64,000 nt of DNA from Phlyctochytrium arcticum (GCA_025602905.1 JAHLKI010000003.1:1116001-1180000), one strand, 5' to 3'. Positions 20,802 through 32,789 are shown, counted from the stretch's first letter. Notes: generated by a model from the sequence alone, not told the origin. Numbers and translations are program-made.

Positions 20802-22226
20802 CTACCATTTGTGTCGTGAACGTTTCGATGGGGTATTGGCGGTAGATGTCGTGTCGGTTGCCGGGGCTTCTTTCTGGGCTTTCTTCCGTTTGGAACTCTT
20901 GGGTGCTGAGGGACGTGCTAGTTCCCATGCTTTCAGCGCGTCGGTTTGCTCAAGGTGTTCCCGCGGTTCCCAAGTTGAGTCCTCCGGCCCGAAGCCTTCC
21001 CATTGAACTAGGTATTTCCGCTTCTTGTGACGGATGTGCTCGTCCAGAATACGGTCGACGAGCCAAAGTTCCTCGCTGTTGACCAGCACAGGTTCCGCGC
21101 GTCCTTCGTGGCACGATGGACAATAGAGCCAGGTTTGTGCCACGGCTTCAGAATGTTGACATGAAATGTCGGAGGTACCATACGCATTGGGTGAGGTAAT
21201 TCCAGCGTGTAGGTATCAGGGTGCGGACCGGTTTCTTTGACATGAAATGTCGGAGGTACCATACGCATTGGGTGAGGTAATTCCAGCGTGTAGGTATCAG
21301 GGTGCGGACCGGTTTCTTTGACCTTGAATGGACCGAGCCAATCTTGGCAAAGTTTCTCCGGAAGCTTGCCCAAAGCTGGAATGTGGATTCCCTTGCGTTT
21401 GAGTAAGACTGAATCGCCCTTCTTAAAGATGAGCGTCCGCCGACCCTTGTCATGGTTCCGCGCTTGCACATCTTGTGCATTGCGTAACCGTTGTTGTACC
21501 ACCCGTTCGATCTCATGGAGAGTGTCCACAAACTTGACAACTTGCTGGTTTGTTGGCTGTGAAGTCTCCTGCAGGCCTTCCCTGGTATGACGTCCACCAT
21601 TGACCTGTGGGAGGCGGCCCTTGTCGATTATGAACGGGGCATAGGCGGTATTCGATGGTGTTGAGTTGTGGTGAAACTCAATCAAGGGTAGAATGTCAAC
21701 CCAGTTCTTGCCATTGCCGTCTATGTAGGCCTTCAGCACGTTCTTGACAGACTTGATTTTGCGTTCGCACTTGCCGTCTGTCTGCTGATGTCGAGCGGTC
21801 GCCACCTCTAGCTTGATACCGAGAGCAGCGGTAAAGGATTGCCAAAATTCGGCTAAGATCCAGCTATCGCGATCGCTGACAATGACCTTGGGAGCACCTT
21901 CGTTTCTAAAGAAGTGCTGGATGAAGAGGTACGCAAGCTCTTGACTCGAAATCTCCATGTTGCATGGGATGAGGTACACACGTCTTGACAGGTAGTCGAC
22001 TATGACCAGGGCGGCATCGTAGTAGTCGCCGTTATGGCTAGGTTCCCCCCCCCCCCCACGATTCCGTCCTAGCTAGTGAGACTAGATCCATGCCGATGGT
22101 GTGCCAGCGCTTATCCGGCACTGGGAGCGAGCGTAATAGTACGACACCTCGTGCGGGACTTCGGAAGCGTTGACAAGTGCACATATGCGAACATAAGCTG
22201 CAACGTCGCGTTCCATAGTGGGCCAA
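20802..22226 (-). pseudogene. Gypsy A integrase core, C-terminal domain and chromodomain
   Basis: The integrase start (PVPDKRWHTIGMDLV) is in the frame 22226-22038, which ends at a run of G on the coding strand (22047-22059). The core continues at 21979 with VIVSDRDSWILAEFWQS and ATARHQQTDGKCERK. The C-terminal GPHPDTYTLELPHPMRMVPP motif follows, present twice because of an 81 bp duplication. A frameshift near 21115 precedes the chromodomain (ELWLVDRILDEHIRHKKRKY, then WEGFGPEDSTWEPREHL), which in this lineage tethers integration to modified histone H3. The last 40 residues are basic and Ser/Thr-rich. Confidence 0.88.
21156..21317 (-). repeat. 81 bp in-frame tandem duplication in gypsy A integrase
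   Basis: Bases 21156-21236 are repeated at 21237-21317 without visible differences. Each unit encodes 27 residues beginning VKETGPHPDTYTLELPHP. The duplication keeps the frame. Confidence 0.95.
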
Positions 22227-24370
22227 TGGTATTCTTGCAGTAGACGACCGTAAGTCGAATGTTTACCAGTGTGGCCACCCGTAACCAACCTATCGTGATA
22301 TCGCGCGAGCAATGCACTACGGAGGGCATCGGGTACGTACAGGCGATCTTCGTAACGGAGCAAGGTGAGGGTTTCCCCGTTGTTGCCTTTCTCCGGAAGG
22401 ACTTCCACGGAATAACGCCGTTCAGTGACCGTCAAGGTATGCGGCGCCGATGCCTTGTCTTCAAGTGTCTTCTGCATTTGAAGAGCGAAGTCGTCTGTAA
22501 ACAACAATTCGGCCCAAACCTTCAGGTCAAGTGGGAGCTCGAGTTGTTGTGTTGCCTGTGCCAGTTGTTTCTTAGCACGCGCAGCGCTTACCGAAACCAC
22601 AAGGTTAAGCTTGTCGAGAGGTATGCTGGCGGAGGTCATGGCGATGGCGTTGATCGTAACGCGCTGGGCGCAATCAGCACATCGCGGCGCGTAGTAGGGG
22701 TTTCTGCTCAAGACATCGGCTACTGCATTCCATTCACCAGGGAAGCACTCAATGTCGAAGTCAAACTGTTGAAGGAACTCAACCCAATTCGCCTGTTGCC
22801 GACTCAAATGCTGCTGATCTTGTAAATAAATCAGCGATTTGTTGTCAACAAACGCACGAAAGTGACGTCCGAGAAGGAACGGTCGGTTGGCCTTCAACAT
22901 TTTGACCAGCGCGAGTAGTTCCTGTTCGTGAACTGGGTATCGTGTCTCCGCATCTTGCATTTTCCGAGAGAAGTACAAGACGGGTCGCAATTTCGGCAGG
23001 TTCTTGAAGCCATGTATCGTCGTTGGTAACGGGGATGGCATGGGATCGTCTGCGTCAGCTGGCTGAGCAAGCCATCCGCCGATGGCGAACCCGGATGCAT
23101 CCGAAAACACATAGACTTCTTTCGCAGGATTGAACGGCGTCAAAACTGGAGCCGTTGAAATTTTCACCTTCAAGGTGTTGAATGCTGAAATTTCTTCATC
23201 ACCCCACTTCCACGGATTGTCGCCAGACTGGAGTTCCGAGAGAGGGTGAGCGATCCGTGCGTAATCATCGATGTATGATGATAGGTAGTTGGTCAAACCC
23301 AGGAAAGATTGAATGTCTTTGAAGTTCTTGGGAGTGGCAAAATTGTTCACAGCAGTAACTTTGCTTTCAGCAATTCGCACACCGGATGATCCCAGCATAG
23401 GACCACAAAATTCAACTTCCTGTACGGCCCATCAGCACTTGGATGGTTTGACGTATAGAGCGCTTGCTTCAAGGCTGGTCAAAACAGTTTCGACGTGCCA
23501 TTGATGTTCCTCAAGCGTATCTGAAAATACAAGAATGTCATCAAGGTACAAGATATCAAAGTCATCGTACATGCTTCCAAAAACCTTGTTCATGATACGT
23601 TGGAACGTTGCAGGTGCATTGGTCAAACCGAAGGGCATGACAACGTACTCAAAATGTCCGAAACGCGTCTTGAAGGCAGTCTTTTGGATATCACCTTCGC
23701 GAATCCGAACGCAGTGATAGGCATCCTTGATGTCAAGAAGAGAGAAGTACTTTTTGCCGACAGTGCGATGTCGCAATTCTCCAAGATGCGGCAAAGGGGT
23801 CCGGTCTTTTTTCGTTTGTTTATTCAGCCCCCAATAGTCGAGTGCCGTCCTTCTTTGGAGCAAAGAGAACTGCTGCACCCCAAGGACTGGTCGAATGTCG
23901 AATGCCGCCTTTGGCGAGCAATGTCGTGATTTGCCGCTTAAGTTCATCCAGTTCACTCGGACCCATTGGACGCAAAGGTACCGATTGAGGTCGTTCTACG
24001 CCGTCGATTGAAGTCGTCCTCGCCACGCGATGGCGGGAGGTTGCGTAGCTCTGTGAACACCGTCTTCTTGAATTTTCGTAAAATCGACAGTAACGGGTTG
24101 TCTTGCGGGATTGATGCTAGCGGATCTTCGTCCAGCACATTCGGTCCCGAAGTCGCGGTGCTGGAACTTGCAGCCGTGGTAACTCGCGCGGAGGCTGGAG
24201 CAGCTCGCACACGCCCATCACCGTCGATCCCCTCGAGTACGTTAACTTGAACTGCATAGACTGAGGTAAACTCCTTTTTCCGCAACATGCGTAAGAACTT
24301 CTCGGCTTTGAGGTGAATGTTGAGACCTTGTACCGAAGCCAGAGGCGATTGAAGTCGTGGAGATTCGAGT
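22082..24370 (-). pseudogene. Gypsy A reverse transcriptase, RNase H and integrase zinc region
   Basis: The pol segment begins inside the junction with Plavaka A (SPLASVQGLNIHLKAEKFLR) and continues with ELDELKRQITTLLAKGGIRH. RT shows FSLLDIKDAYHCVRI, MPFGLTNAPATFQRIMNKVF and the catalytic ILYLDDILVFS (YLDD at 23537-23548). A stop follows YVKPSKC at about 23432. RNase H runs through YVFSDASGFAIGG, RYPVHEQELLALVKM and FVDNKSLIYLQ, and the region ends GGHTGKHSTYGRLLQEYHWP of the integrase zinc domain. Frame changes lie near 23950 and 24000, and the fusion is otherwise typical. Confidence 0.9.
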
Positions 24371-24816
24371 CTGCAGTCGAACGTACGTACACGCCCAACA
24401 TGGGTCTGGTGTGGGTCCGCGTGGCTCCAATAGCGTGTGGCTTTTTTGTGCTAAAAACTTGTGGGAGCTTATGTAAAATGACCTCGTGAACACTAAGAAC
24501 TTGAGATTCACCAGCTCGCTTTCCAGACAACTTGAGCAGCACATAACTTCTAGCCTATCAGTTCCAGACAACTCAAGCAGCTCACAGCGCCTAAGATTAC
24601 TGCAAGGTGGGTCCAGGCGACTTGAGCAGCACATAACTTCTAACTTATCAATTCCGCACTTCTCGAGCAGCTCGCAGATTTATACCAACCTCAGAAGCCC
24701 TTCCACTCAGTGTAATACATACACGGATACAGTAAGTCTGGTTACCAAAGTGACAGAGTACGCATTTTGACATTCTAAATAACTCAGCAGCCACAGGTGT
24801 CAAGAACGCACATGAA

Positions 24817-27712
24817 GTGTATCGAACAGACTGGCAACGGCGGTTTCCCCTGCCTGGTTTGCAGCAAAACATACAGTATAAGAACAGAGATCACTTTCGT
24901 CGTCATTTGAAGCAGGTCTCCCATGTCTCGAAAATGACTACTTGGCGATTGTTGGAGTCAACCGCGGCGGATTGTTCAGCCCAGATGGAAGAGGCCTCAT
25001 CCACGGGAAACCAAGCTGGAGCAGTGAGCGGATTGGACAGTCAGGAAACACTTGAATACCAGCATAGCATACCGGATCACGTTGACATTCCTCAAGGTAT
25101 TGCCAGCGGCGCGGAAGACGCTGAGTCACTGGAGAACATCAATACTCCCCTTGACATGGATATTGTTCCGCCCTGCGACCCAGCCATGGACTGGACCTTT
25201 TTTGGACACTCATTTGAACAGACAAGATTCTCCGGGATCAGTAGGGTCTTCTGCATCTGCTGCTGTGTCCAAGGACGACTACTTTGATGATTTTCGTCCT
25301 TTAGGAAGCGAGATCGCATCCAGGTCATCCAACTCAACACATGATAGCCAGGCAGATCAAGCTGCTTTTCGTGCAAGAGGGATGGAGTTCGACGAAGAAT
25401 GGAAACCGTATGGCTCGAAACAGATGTTCTTGGCTTGCTTACTGATGAATCTCGCCAAGAGTCGCATTCCTCAGTCTGTGCTTGAACTGATTTGGTGGAT
25501 CTTCAAAGAGCTGGATGTGACAATGCCCGTCCTCTCGGCCGTCAAGAAAATGCAGGAATCAGTACTCAAAAATGTAGGCAGTCTTATGCGAAAGTGTACA
25601 ACCACCGAATCTGAAAAAGTCTTCTATCACCTGGATCTGGTTAAAATGATTTCTCGAGAGATCGCAAATCCAGAGGTTGCTACAAAACTCCATATTTTCC
25701 CGGACGACACTCCCACTGCCATCGGTGAATTCTGGCAGGCAGGCAAGTGGCGCGAAGTTGCCCAATTTCAATCACCATTGGTGCGCACGCCGAATGGGGA
25801 TTTCTGGATTCATGAATGTGCTGCCACACTTACTGGACAAGTGTTTTGCCTGCTGAGATTTGCATACTACGATCAGGTTCTTACTGTCTACGCCCATCCC
25901 GTTGTTCAATTACCTTCCTCTAGTGAGCAGTGGGTAGATGAGCAACTATTATTGCGACCTCCGGTAGATAGATTGCGGATTCCTGCCTGCGCGATCCGTC
26001 TTACTGGAATTATCACCGTCAACAACCACAGGAACCGGCTGGACGACCGTGAGAGTAGCCTCTACATCTCGCCCCCCGATCTTCGGGAGAAAACTGGGCG
26101 TCGGAGAGTCATCGTATTTCCGCTAGTACTCTTTTGCGATGATACATCAGGGAACCGTTCGAAACGCTTCAATCCCCACGAGTCTTGGTTCGTTCAATTA
26201 GCTGGTTTGCCATTTGCTGATCAGCGGGATGTCTATCACATTCATTTCATTTGCACGTCCAATGAAGCGAATGGTATTGAAGTGGCTGACAGCTTAGTTA
26301 AACAAATCGCAGGACCTTTGAATGAGGGCTTTGTAGCATTCGACGGTAAGGCACAAGAATCTGTTTATGTCGTTTGCCCCTTGCTGGTCGTGACTGCGGA
26401 CAACCCAATGCATAGTCACCTGGGGGCCCACATTGGGACGACAGGGAACAGCCCTTGTTGCTTTTGCAAAGTGAAAGGTAGTCTCAAGACCCAACGTGAC
26501 TGCGAGGCACTCATGCAACTCGGTGAGCTTCGGACCACACTGGACACGCAAAGGACCCTCGTCCAGTATGTAAATATTGCCCCACATCCCGGCAAGAAAA
26601 CTTTGGTCAGGAAGTTGCAGACGGAAAGTGGTATCAAATGTCGACGACTGGAACCGGTATTGGAACACCTCTACGAATTCGCAATGGGAAAGCCTTCCCC
26701 AGATGGAATTGCGGCAAGGATACACCAACTTGGTCGTCTTGAGCAGCATATGTCTGCTTTCTTTCGCGTCCCCGCTTTTAATGTGCATGCCGACATACCG
26801 ATCGAAGTACTGCACACAGTTCTTCAGGGGGCAGTGAAATACCTGTTGCGGGACACCCTGAATAACAGGATTTCCACTGATGACAAAGTAATTCTAGAAG
26901 CTCGTTTGCGGTCCATGGATACTACGACTGGTTTTTACCAACCGCTCGTGGTATCCCAGATCATGCAGCACGTAAACAGCTTAGTTGGAAAGGATATTAA
27001 AAACTTTGTTCAAATCACCCCTTTTGTTTTGCATGACCTAGTGACACCTGATGTGCTGGACGTTTGGACGTCGTTGGCGAATCTGGTGCAACTTGTATTT
27101 CGGCGTCGCTATGATGCCAATAGTGGGTATTTGGTCGAAGTCGATAAAGCCGTCCTTTCTGACATAGCAAGATTATCCCTCCGCTGGCTAAACAAGCCTA
27201 AATTCCATCAACTCCTTCATCTCCCAGCGTGTATTGAGCGCCATGGGCCTGCTATCATCGTCGCGACGGAGCGATTTGAGTCAAATAACCACGGGATCCG
27301 GGACGCTTCCCATCATTCCAACCAACATGCGCCGTCTCGAGACATTGGACACCAATATGATTCTAGATACGTTGTACGGCACGTCGCATCTGGAGGATAT
27401 TGGCTCAATAAGCGCGGTCATTGGGTAGCGGGTGATCGGAAGCTGGTAGCTTTTGGGAAACTTAATGCGGTGCAGTTACTCCTGGGGGAAACGGACGAAT
27501 CTGGAAACGAAAACTCGCCCACACAATATGTGAACAAGCGTCGAAAAGACGGCAACTGGACCAGCGACCAAATCATTGGGGGAGATCTACTGAACGCGTC
27601 GGACTTGTACCCATTCACTTCTGTCTTTACAGTATCTGATGGCGATAGTTTATGTCTGACACCAATGAGCGGTGCAAAACGGATGCATTCGTTCTGCGCC
27701 ACGACAAGGTAA
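24817..27712 (+). pseudogene. Plavaka-type transposase (one or two N-terminal frameshifts)
   Basis: The long frame (25052-27712, 886 residues) carries the family block VIVFPLVLFCDDTSGNRSKR, followed by FNPHESWFVQLAGLPF, HFICTSNEANGIEV, then DNPMHSHLGAHIG and a Cys cluster (CCFCKVKG). The C-terminal part holds PKFHQLLHLPACIERHGPA and ATERFESNNHGIRD. The real N-terminus lies upstream in other frames: CLVCSKTYS with DHFRRHLKQVSHV is a C2H2-like finger near 24850-24935, then an acidic stretch; frame changes occur near 24880 and 25235. The protein would cut and rejoin transposon ends using an RNase H-like fold. Family assignment rests on the DDTSGN-type block and length. Confidence 0.8.
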
Positions 27713-28530
27713 CGTACAACGTCACCCAGATGTCATTGATGTGAATTCTTAACGAGATTTTGCTGTAGACTTTCTTTCATGTTATGGAAATCATCAGCCC
27801 TGCCTCTTCGAGCTCAGCGATCTGCATTGGCCGCGGCCTCTGTCACAACGGACAGTACGTTCAAGGCTGTCCAGTCATCGTTGCTGATTCGTCGGGTGAA
27901 GACGGAAGCGAAATGACCATCATCAAAGTCTCCAGTGTTGTTGGTCCAGTGTCGGTCGTACATGACTGCCAGCATGCACATTGTCGAGTTACCAAAACTT
28001 GTCAAGTTCGCATGGAGAGAGAATTCTCCATTAAAAGTTTTGGCTTTGAAATTGCCCATCAGGACACCGACCGTTACATCGTCAATACTTTCTGCCTCCG
28101 AACTCTCTGGGCTTGGGAAGCCTTCCCAGTGCGGTTGCCGCCGCCCAAACCGCTAGACATGAACTAAGCGTACATAGACTATCTTTTAGACAAACCGCAG
28201 ACTCAAGCACGTGGCCAGCGTCCAAGGAGCCGTGCGTCACAAATCTTGTCAATAGCGCCGTCAGTAGTTTAGGAAAAGAATTAATAGATCAACTTGTCTT
28301 GTCCTGTCCGCTGTTGGACCTAGCTTATGTAATCCCCAAAATTGTCCGAGAGTCGGCGGAAGAACTCTGTGGAAACGCCAGGAAACGCTGGCGTTGACGT
28401 GTGTTGTATTCCTTATGAGAAACATATAAAAGCACGACCGCGTCGCATCCAGATCTTGCCATCTTCCAGCCCATCTCACAACAAATCTCACTTCAGCAAC
28501 ATCATCCCAAATTTTTCTTCAATCCCTTCA
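27713..28530. other. Region between the two Plavaka A genes
   Basis: A frame at 27784-28167 may encode a 127-residue product (MEIISPASSSSAICIGRGLC) with no recognised family; its second half (FEIAHQDTDRYIVNTFCLRT) could be the real C-terminal extension of the transposase across an intron. TATAAAAGC at 28425 is a good TATA box for the gene that follows. Confidence 0.4.
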
Positions 28531-29946
28531 TCAACATGCCACACGTCCCAAACAAAGCACAAAAGCCCGGCAGTGGATCCGTCACCCAAAAATCCACCAC
28601 GGCCAGCAGTGGATCCGGCACCCCAAAATCCACCACGACCATCTGACGGGAGAGATCATTGAACGTGGTCAGCAGTCCCACACGTCCCGCCGTCCCCAGT
28701 CCTAGTAAATCTCGCAAAACCACCAAGACAGCCAACAGTACGGATGCCATCGTGCAAGCAGCAGAAATTGCCGCCAAATCAGTCCAGCGAGATGATTTTT
28801 TGAGTACAGATTCCGTCCGATGTATCCCGCGACTGCCCACAACTCGATGATATGCAACTCCAACTCTCTTACCTTCTTTTCATTTATCAATCCCCAGATT
28901 TTTCGGTTGCAAGCCCGGCAATGATTGACAGTCAGAGGACTGAAATCTCTGATTACAGCCAAGCCCATCAAACCCAACTCACCCAACTGACTCAACAGCC
29001 ACAGCCCTTGGTCAGTCCCCACCAGATTAAGCAACACATTCAAAAGTTGCAGACCTCACCGGAAGCCCGCGCGAAATTGTGGGAATGGGCGCAGGTACGC
29101 CGTTGGCTGGCCCGCTGCATATGGAATAGGATTGTATGACTAATTAGATTTGTTCTCTTCCTTTTTTTGAAATCTTAGCAACCAATTTGTTTGCAAATTC
29201 TTACTCTCCTCTCCAACGACCGGGAACAGCAGCGGAAATTGAGAGAATTAAAACGTGGGTTCGAATCATCTCCTGAGCTGACCAATTCCATTAAGAGTAC
29301 CATCAAAAATTCCTGTTTCGCCCGAGTGACCAATCCCACTTGCTCCCAGTACTGCGACGCAGTTCCAATGGTCAAAAATGCTCTCCACGTACGGGGCCTC
29401 GTCTCCCAATCCCAACTTACGGAAGGAAAATTATCCGACGCCATTACCCACGAGATTCAAAGGCAGTTTTCCAACCAGAACGCTGCCATGAAGAAACGAA
29501 TGACCGGTGTTATCGGGAATTACGCGAAAGCCCCCCTACCCAATTTCGCGCACCATATTTTTTTGATCAAAGACATCGACCAGGTCACCGACGACCACTT
29601 GCGCCGCGCGGCCTGGCTCAGATGGGCCCTTGCTCAATATGGAACAAGTTCCAAGTCTTTCTGGCCGAGGGTGAGTGACAAAATCGGCCAATTAACCAGT
29701 CAGGATGATACCGGTACTGGCGAGCTTGATGAAATGGTGTTGGACGATGATAAGGCATTTCCAGCCACGCCCAGGGAGACTGAGGAAGCGGGCCGAGCTC
29801 GCCTTGAGGAGGAAGACGTTGAGCGGTGTCGCCAGGGCCTCGAGCAGGTTGGTTTGGACGTGGAGGGAATGGAAGGTAACTGGATGCAAGACCGCTGCGG
29901 AACTCCTTCGGACGACGATCATACCACCGATGGTGAGGGACAATGA
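28531..29946 (+). CDS. Second gene of Plavaka A, spliced, unknown function
   Basis: A TATA box (28425) precedes an ATG at about 28535 (MPHVPNKAQKPGSG), a short Ser/Thr-rich frame that shifts near 28640. The well-preserved part starts near 28920 (MIDSQRTEISDYSQAHQTQL), is Gln-rich, and reaches KLWEWAQ at 29094. An 84 nt intron (29095-29178, GTACGC...TTAG) then joins to QPICLQILTLLS. The second exon runs 250 residues with KIGQLTS near its middle and an acidic end (DDDHTTDGEGQ). Helical residues dominate (REQQRKLRELKRGFESS). No family is recognised. Its place suggests an accessory protein of transposition. Confidence 0.5.
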
Positions 29947-30489
29947 GCGCGATTGCCGAGGTAAATTTAGAGCATACCCTAGTGTCCACAGTAATCATAT
30001 GTATTCATTGTTTCTTCCTATAGGACGCATCATATTATTAGACAGCTTTCTTTTCATCTCCTACTTGTCTATTATTGTTTCATATCTTTAGACGTTTCTC
30101 ATATATTGTATCTAATTTCTTGTGATTCCTCCGTTTTCCTGTATGATAAGAACAATAAATTTTCTTTTTTCCATTCCTTCTGCCTACATCCGGGTCAATT
30201 TGATGGTATGCGAGCAGGGAAATCTATCAATTCCAGATATGCAAAATGCTTATGAAGCCATGCAATTGTCGGGCTCAGGATTTCAGGATCTTCAGTAGTT
30301 TAATATTTCACAAGCTGGGGGGGATCATAGATATCACAAGCTGGGAATCTTAGGGTTTCACGAGCTGGCAGTATAAGTCGTCGCGAGCAGGCCTGCTCGT
30401 GAATCAGACGCTGCAATTATCTCGTGGCAATTATAATCGCGCCCCGCACGGAATTCTATCGACCGCGTCACCTGGGAAACATACGCTAT
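29947..30489. other. Plavaka A right end, non-coding
   Basis: A/T-rich 3' flank of the second gene, with AATAAA at 30150. From 30310 there are repeated CACAAGCTGGG / CACGAGCTGG units and a 14 bp palindrome GAGCAGGCCTGCTC at 30387-30400. These look like subterminal transposase-binding repeats. Gypsy A sequence resumes at or before 30490. Confidence 0.55.
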
Positions 30490-31265
30490 TTATTGGGCGT
30501 GTAGGTGGGCTGCGTTGCAAGAGGGATTTTGTTCCCGTTTCTGTGAAACCGAACTTGCGTCGCAAAGGTGTCGAACACCATCAAGCATGAAAGACATGCG
30601 GGGGCGTTGGTCAACCTCGTTGATCTGGAGTCCTTTGAGGGAGAGGATGAAAGGGAGGCCTACAATGGCATCTACGCATAGGGGCGCAACAATGAACAGC
30701 AGTTCGCCGAATGAACATTTGGTGCGGTGGCAATAGATATCCAAGGCTCCTAGCATCATTTGGTCCGCCTTGAAGGATTCTCCGTCGTCACCCCATTCTA
30801 CCTCGATAGTAGAGATGGGTCGATAGGTAGAAAATTTGTGATGCCGGACCCATTTGTCGTTGATCATGAGGGTATTGCACCCGGTATCAATGAGAATGCG
30901 GGCCATTTTGCCATTCAGTTTCGCATGAACGACAAAGGCATTTGGCGCAATGGCCGGTTCAGGTCCACAAGCTGTACGACGCGGAGCGTAACGATCTTTG
31001 CCAGGGGAACTCCCAATCGGTGCAGCCCGAACAACGCCAGACGGCTGCATCGGAGTTGATAGTTCCTTGGGTTGTGATCGTATGTCTTCTTGTCGAATAG
31101 CTTGGGATTGCTGAACTTCATTGGAGACAATGGACACAGTATAGATGGAGACCGTTTTATTTGAATTAGAGTTATGTATAAACAAAGTTGGGCTATCTGA
31201 TTTTTTGGGTCCATCCTTCGGCATACGACCTGCGTCGTTATTGCATGCCGAGACTAGTTTTTTGA
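30490..31265 (-). pseudogene. Gypsy A protease (retropepsin)
   Basis: The frame is in pol phase and holds the aspartic protease active site ARILIDTGCNTLMI, with the flap-side motif DAIVGLPFILSLKG downstream. It stops at 30490 (NAAHLHAQ), at the start of Plavaka A; RT continues in the same phase at 24370. The protease would cut the gag-pol polyprotein. The upstream end overlaps gag and has no own start codon of note, as expected for a frameshift-expressed or fused pol. Confidence 0.85.
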
Positions 31266-32644
31266 TGACGGTCGGTGCTTGGCACCGGCACAACGGCTGG
31301 CAGGGTGCCCTTCTGTGCCGCAGACGAGGCACCAGGGAGGCCGCTCATCTTGACGGTCATTGCGCCGGTCGTCGTCACGGCGGGAATCGCGGCGGTCATC
31401 GCGCCGGTCATCGTACCGGTCATTGCGGCGGTTGTCGCGGCGGTCGTGGTTCCGAGAACCACGCCCCTGATTGCTATCAGGCTGCCGTCCTCCCTTACTG
31501 TAAGGGGTGGCTTTCTTGTTGTTGTTGCTGCTGCTGGCCGCGACACTGGCTTTGGGGTTTTACCACCTCCGGGCTTGGACCCCTGATTGGAAGGCCCAGG
31601 GGCAGGAGTGGCGCCTTTGCCTTTCGCGGCGGGTGCGCCGGAAACAGGGACATAGTTCCCTAAGTTGTCGCATCCCCAGTTCCTCAGAATGGTCTGCACT
31701 GCCGTCTGGAGCGATTGAACGGATTGGTCGGTCCAATTGGCAAACGCAACCCGCATCACTTGCGTCCAGAAGCTCCCCCCACGCTGGAGCCCGTCCCGGA
31801 AAAATCGACGGATCTCATCCTCATCGACAGGACGGCGGCGGGCGGCAGTGGCCCGTAGTTCTCCGGTCAACCGGTTGAAGCCAGACAGAAAGGTGGCATA
31901 GTTGTCATAGGCAAGCTGATTCAACTTCGCCACAATGCCGTCGCGGGAGGTATGAGCCTCAAATCGCTCGCGCAACATTAACTCAAACTTGTTGCGGGTC
32001 TTGGGCTCGTCAGCGAAGGTCAAGGACGTGAACCAAGCCTTGGCCGTGCCCTCAAGAAAGCCTTTGAGGTACTCAACACACTTGCGGCCGTATCGCTGGT
32101 CGGCATTATCGGTTGAGTTGTCAAAAAAGAGAAAGTGTCGGTCCAAAAAGTCCCGAATTCTCTTGTAGGCATCCTTGTCTGTGCCGTCGCCATTGAAAGT
32201 GGCCTCATCCGCCCTGTGCTGCATAGACTTCAGCATGGAGTTTTGAAAGAAACTACCATCTAGGGGGACGCCCGCCTTCGAAATCAACCGCTTCAGCTGT
32301 TCAACCTCTTGAGTGAGGGTTTCGAGTCTTTCAACGTCCGGGCCGGTGTTGGTCGCAACAAAGGGAGTTCCTCCGAGAACCTGGCCAGCAGGGTGAACGT
32401 TGCCCGAAAGGGACAACGTTGCACTGCCAGAAGGTTCTTTTTGGGTAGCCTTGTCGACCTCCATAGGTACGACACCGCCGTCCTCTTCCTTGTTGTTGCC
32501 CTCAGCGCCGCTACCTCTAGCGCTGGGACGGCCCTGCTTGATGCTATCTCTAGCGAGAGGGTTTTCTTGCTCGGAGTTGGAGGCAGCGGAATGCTGTCCC
32601 TCCTCAACGTCCGAGTTCGCTCCATCCATAGGTTTGGAGGACAA
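31238..32644 (-). pseudogene. Gypsy A gag; zinc knuckle out of frame
   Basis: The 468-residue frame starts MSSKPMDGANSDVEEGQHSA and has an acidic, disordered N-terminus, a Leu-rich heptad stretch (VERLETLTQEVEQLKRLISK), and the capsid region (YLKGFLEGTAKAWFTSLTF, KLNQLAYDNYATFLSGFNRL). Its C-terminal part is Ala/Thr-rich and meaningless. The neighbouring frame instead gives an Arg-Asp repeat (RRDDRRDSRRDDDRRNDRQD) and a perfect CCHC knuckle, CLVCGTEGHPASRC, at 31290-31331. One indel near 31540-31565 therefore separates capsid and knuckle. Confidence 0.85.
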
Positions 32645-32776
32645 TTCGCTCCTGACGGGGCTGTCCTCGGAAACCTTGGTGGGCTTGCGGCTGCTCTTCT
32701 TGGAATCAGAACAAATGGTGAAGAAGTAAGAATAAGGTTAAGTTGAAAATAGAGTTGAGGCTAGTAGGTCAAAGAG

Positions 32777-32789
32777 GGTGGTGCTACCA
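32777..32789 (-). promoter_or_regulatory. Gypsy A primer-binding site
   Basis: Minus-strand TGGTAGCACCACC begins immediately after the 5' LTR end (32790). The same sequence follows the 5' LTR of gypsy B, so both use the same tRNA primer type. It begins TGG, as expected for pairing with a tRNA CCA end. Confidence 0.8.

Larger units (their letters stand above)
24440..30430 (+). mobile_element. Plavaka A: CACTA/KDZ-like DNA transposon in gypsy A
   Basis: A foreign block separates gypsy A protease from RT. It has a transposase gene and a second spliced gene on the same strand. The ends carry imperfect inverted sequences: CCTCGTGAACACTAAGA near 24482 against the reverse complement GCTCGTGAAACCCTAAGA near 30360. 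Several copies of an ACAAGCTGG / CACCAGCTCG-like motif lie within about 100 bp of each end, as subterminal repeats do. Exact termini and target duplication are not settled; boundaries are good to about 80 bp. Confidence 0.75.

Noticed and set aside
22046..22061. Homopolymer C run as a regulatory tract in gypsy A
   Set aside because: It falls inside the integrase frame and most likely reflects slippage or a sequencing error.
27784..28167. Separate gene between the two Plavaka A genes
   Set aside because: Only part of it looks coding and it could be a transposase 3' exon; no motif supports an independent protein.
30480..30505. TTATTGGGCGTGTA near 30488 and TACACGCCCAA near 24390 as Plavaka A terminal inverted repeats (a third similar string at 58447)
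   Set aside because: The match is only about 11 bp, no target duplication fits, and the third copy lies in an unrelated gypsy fragment. Chance cannot be excluded.
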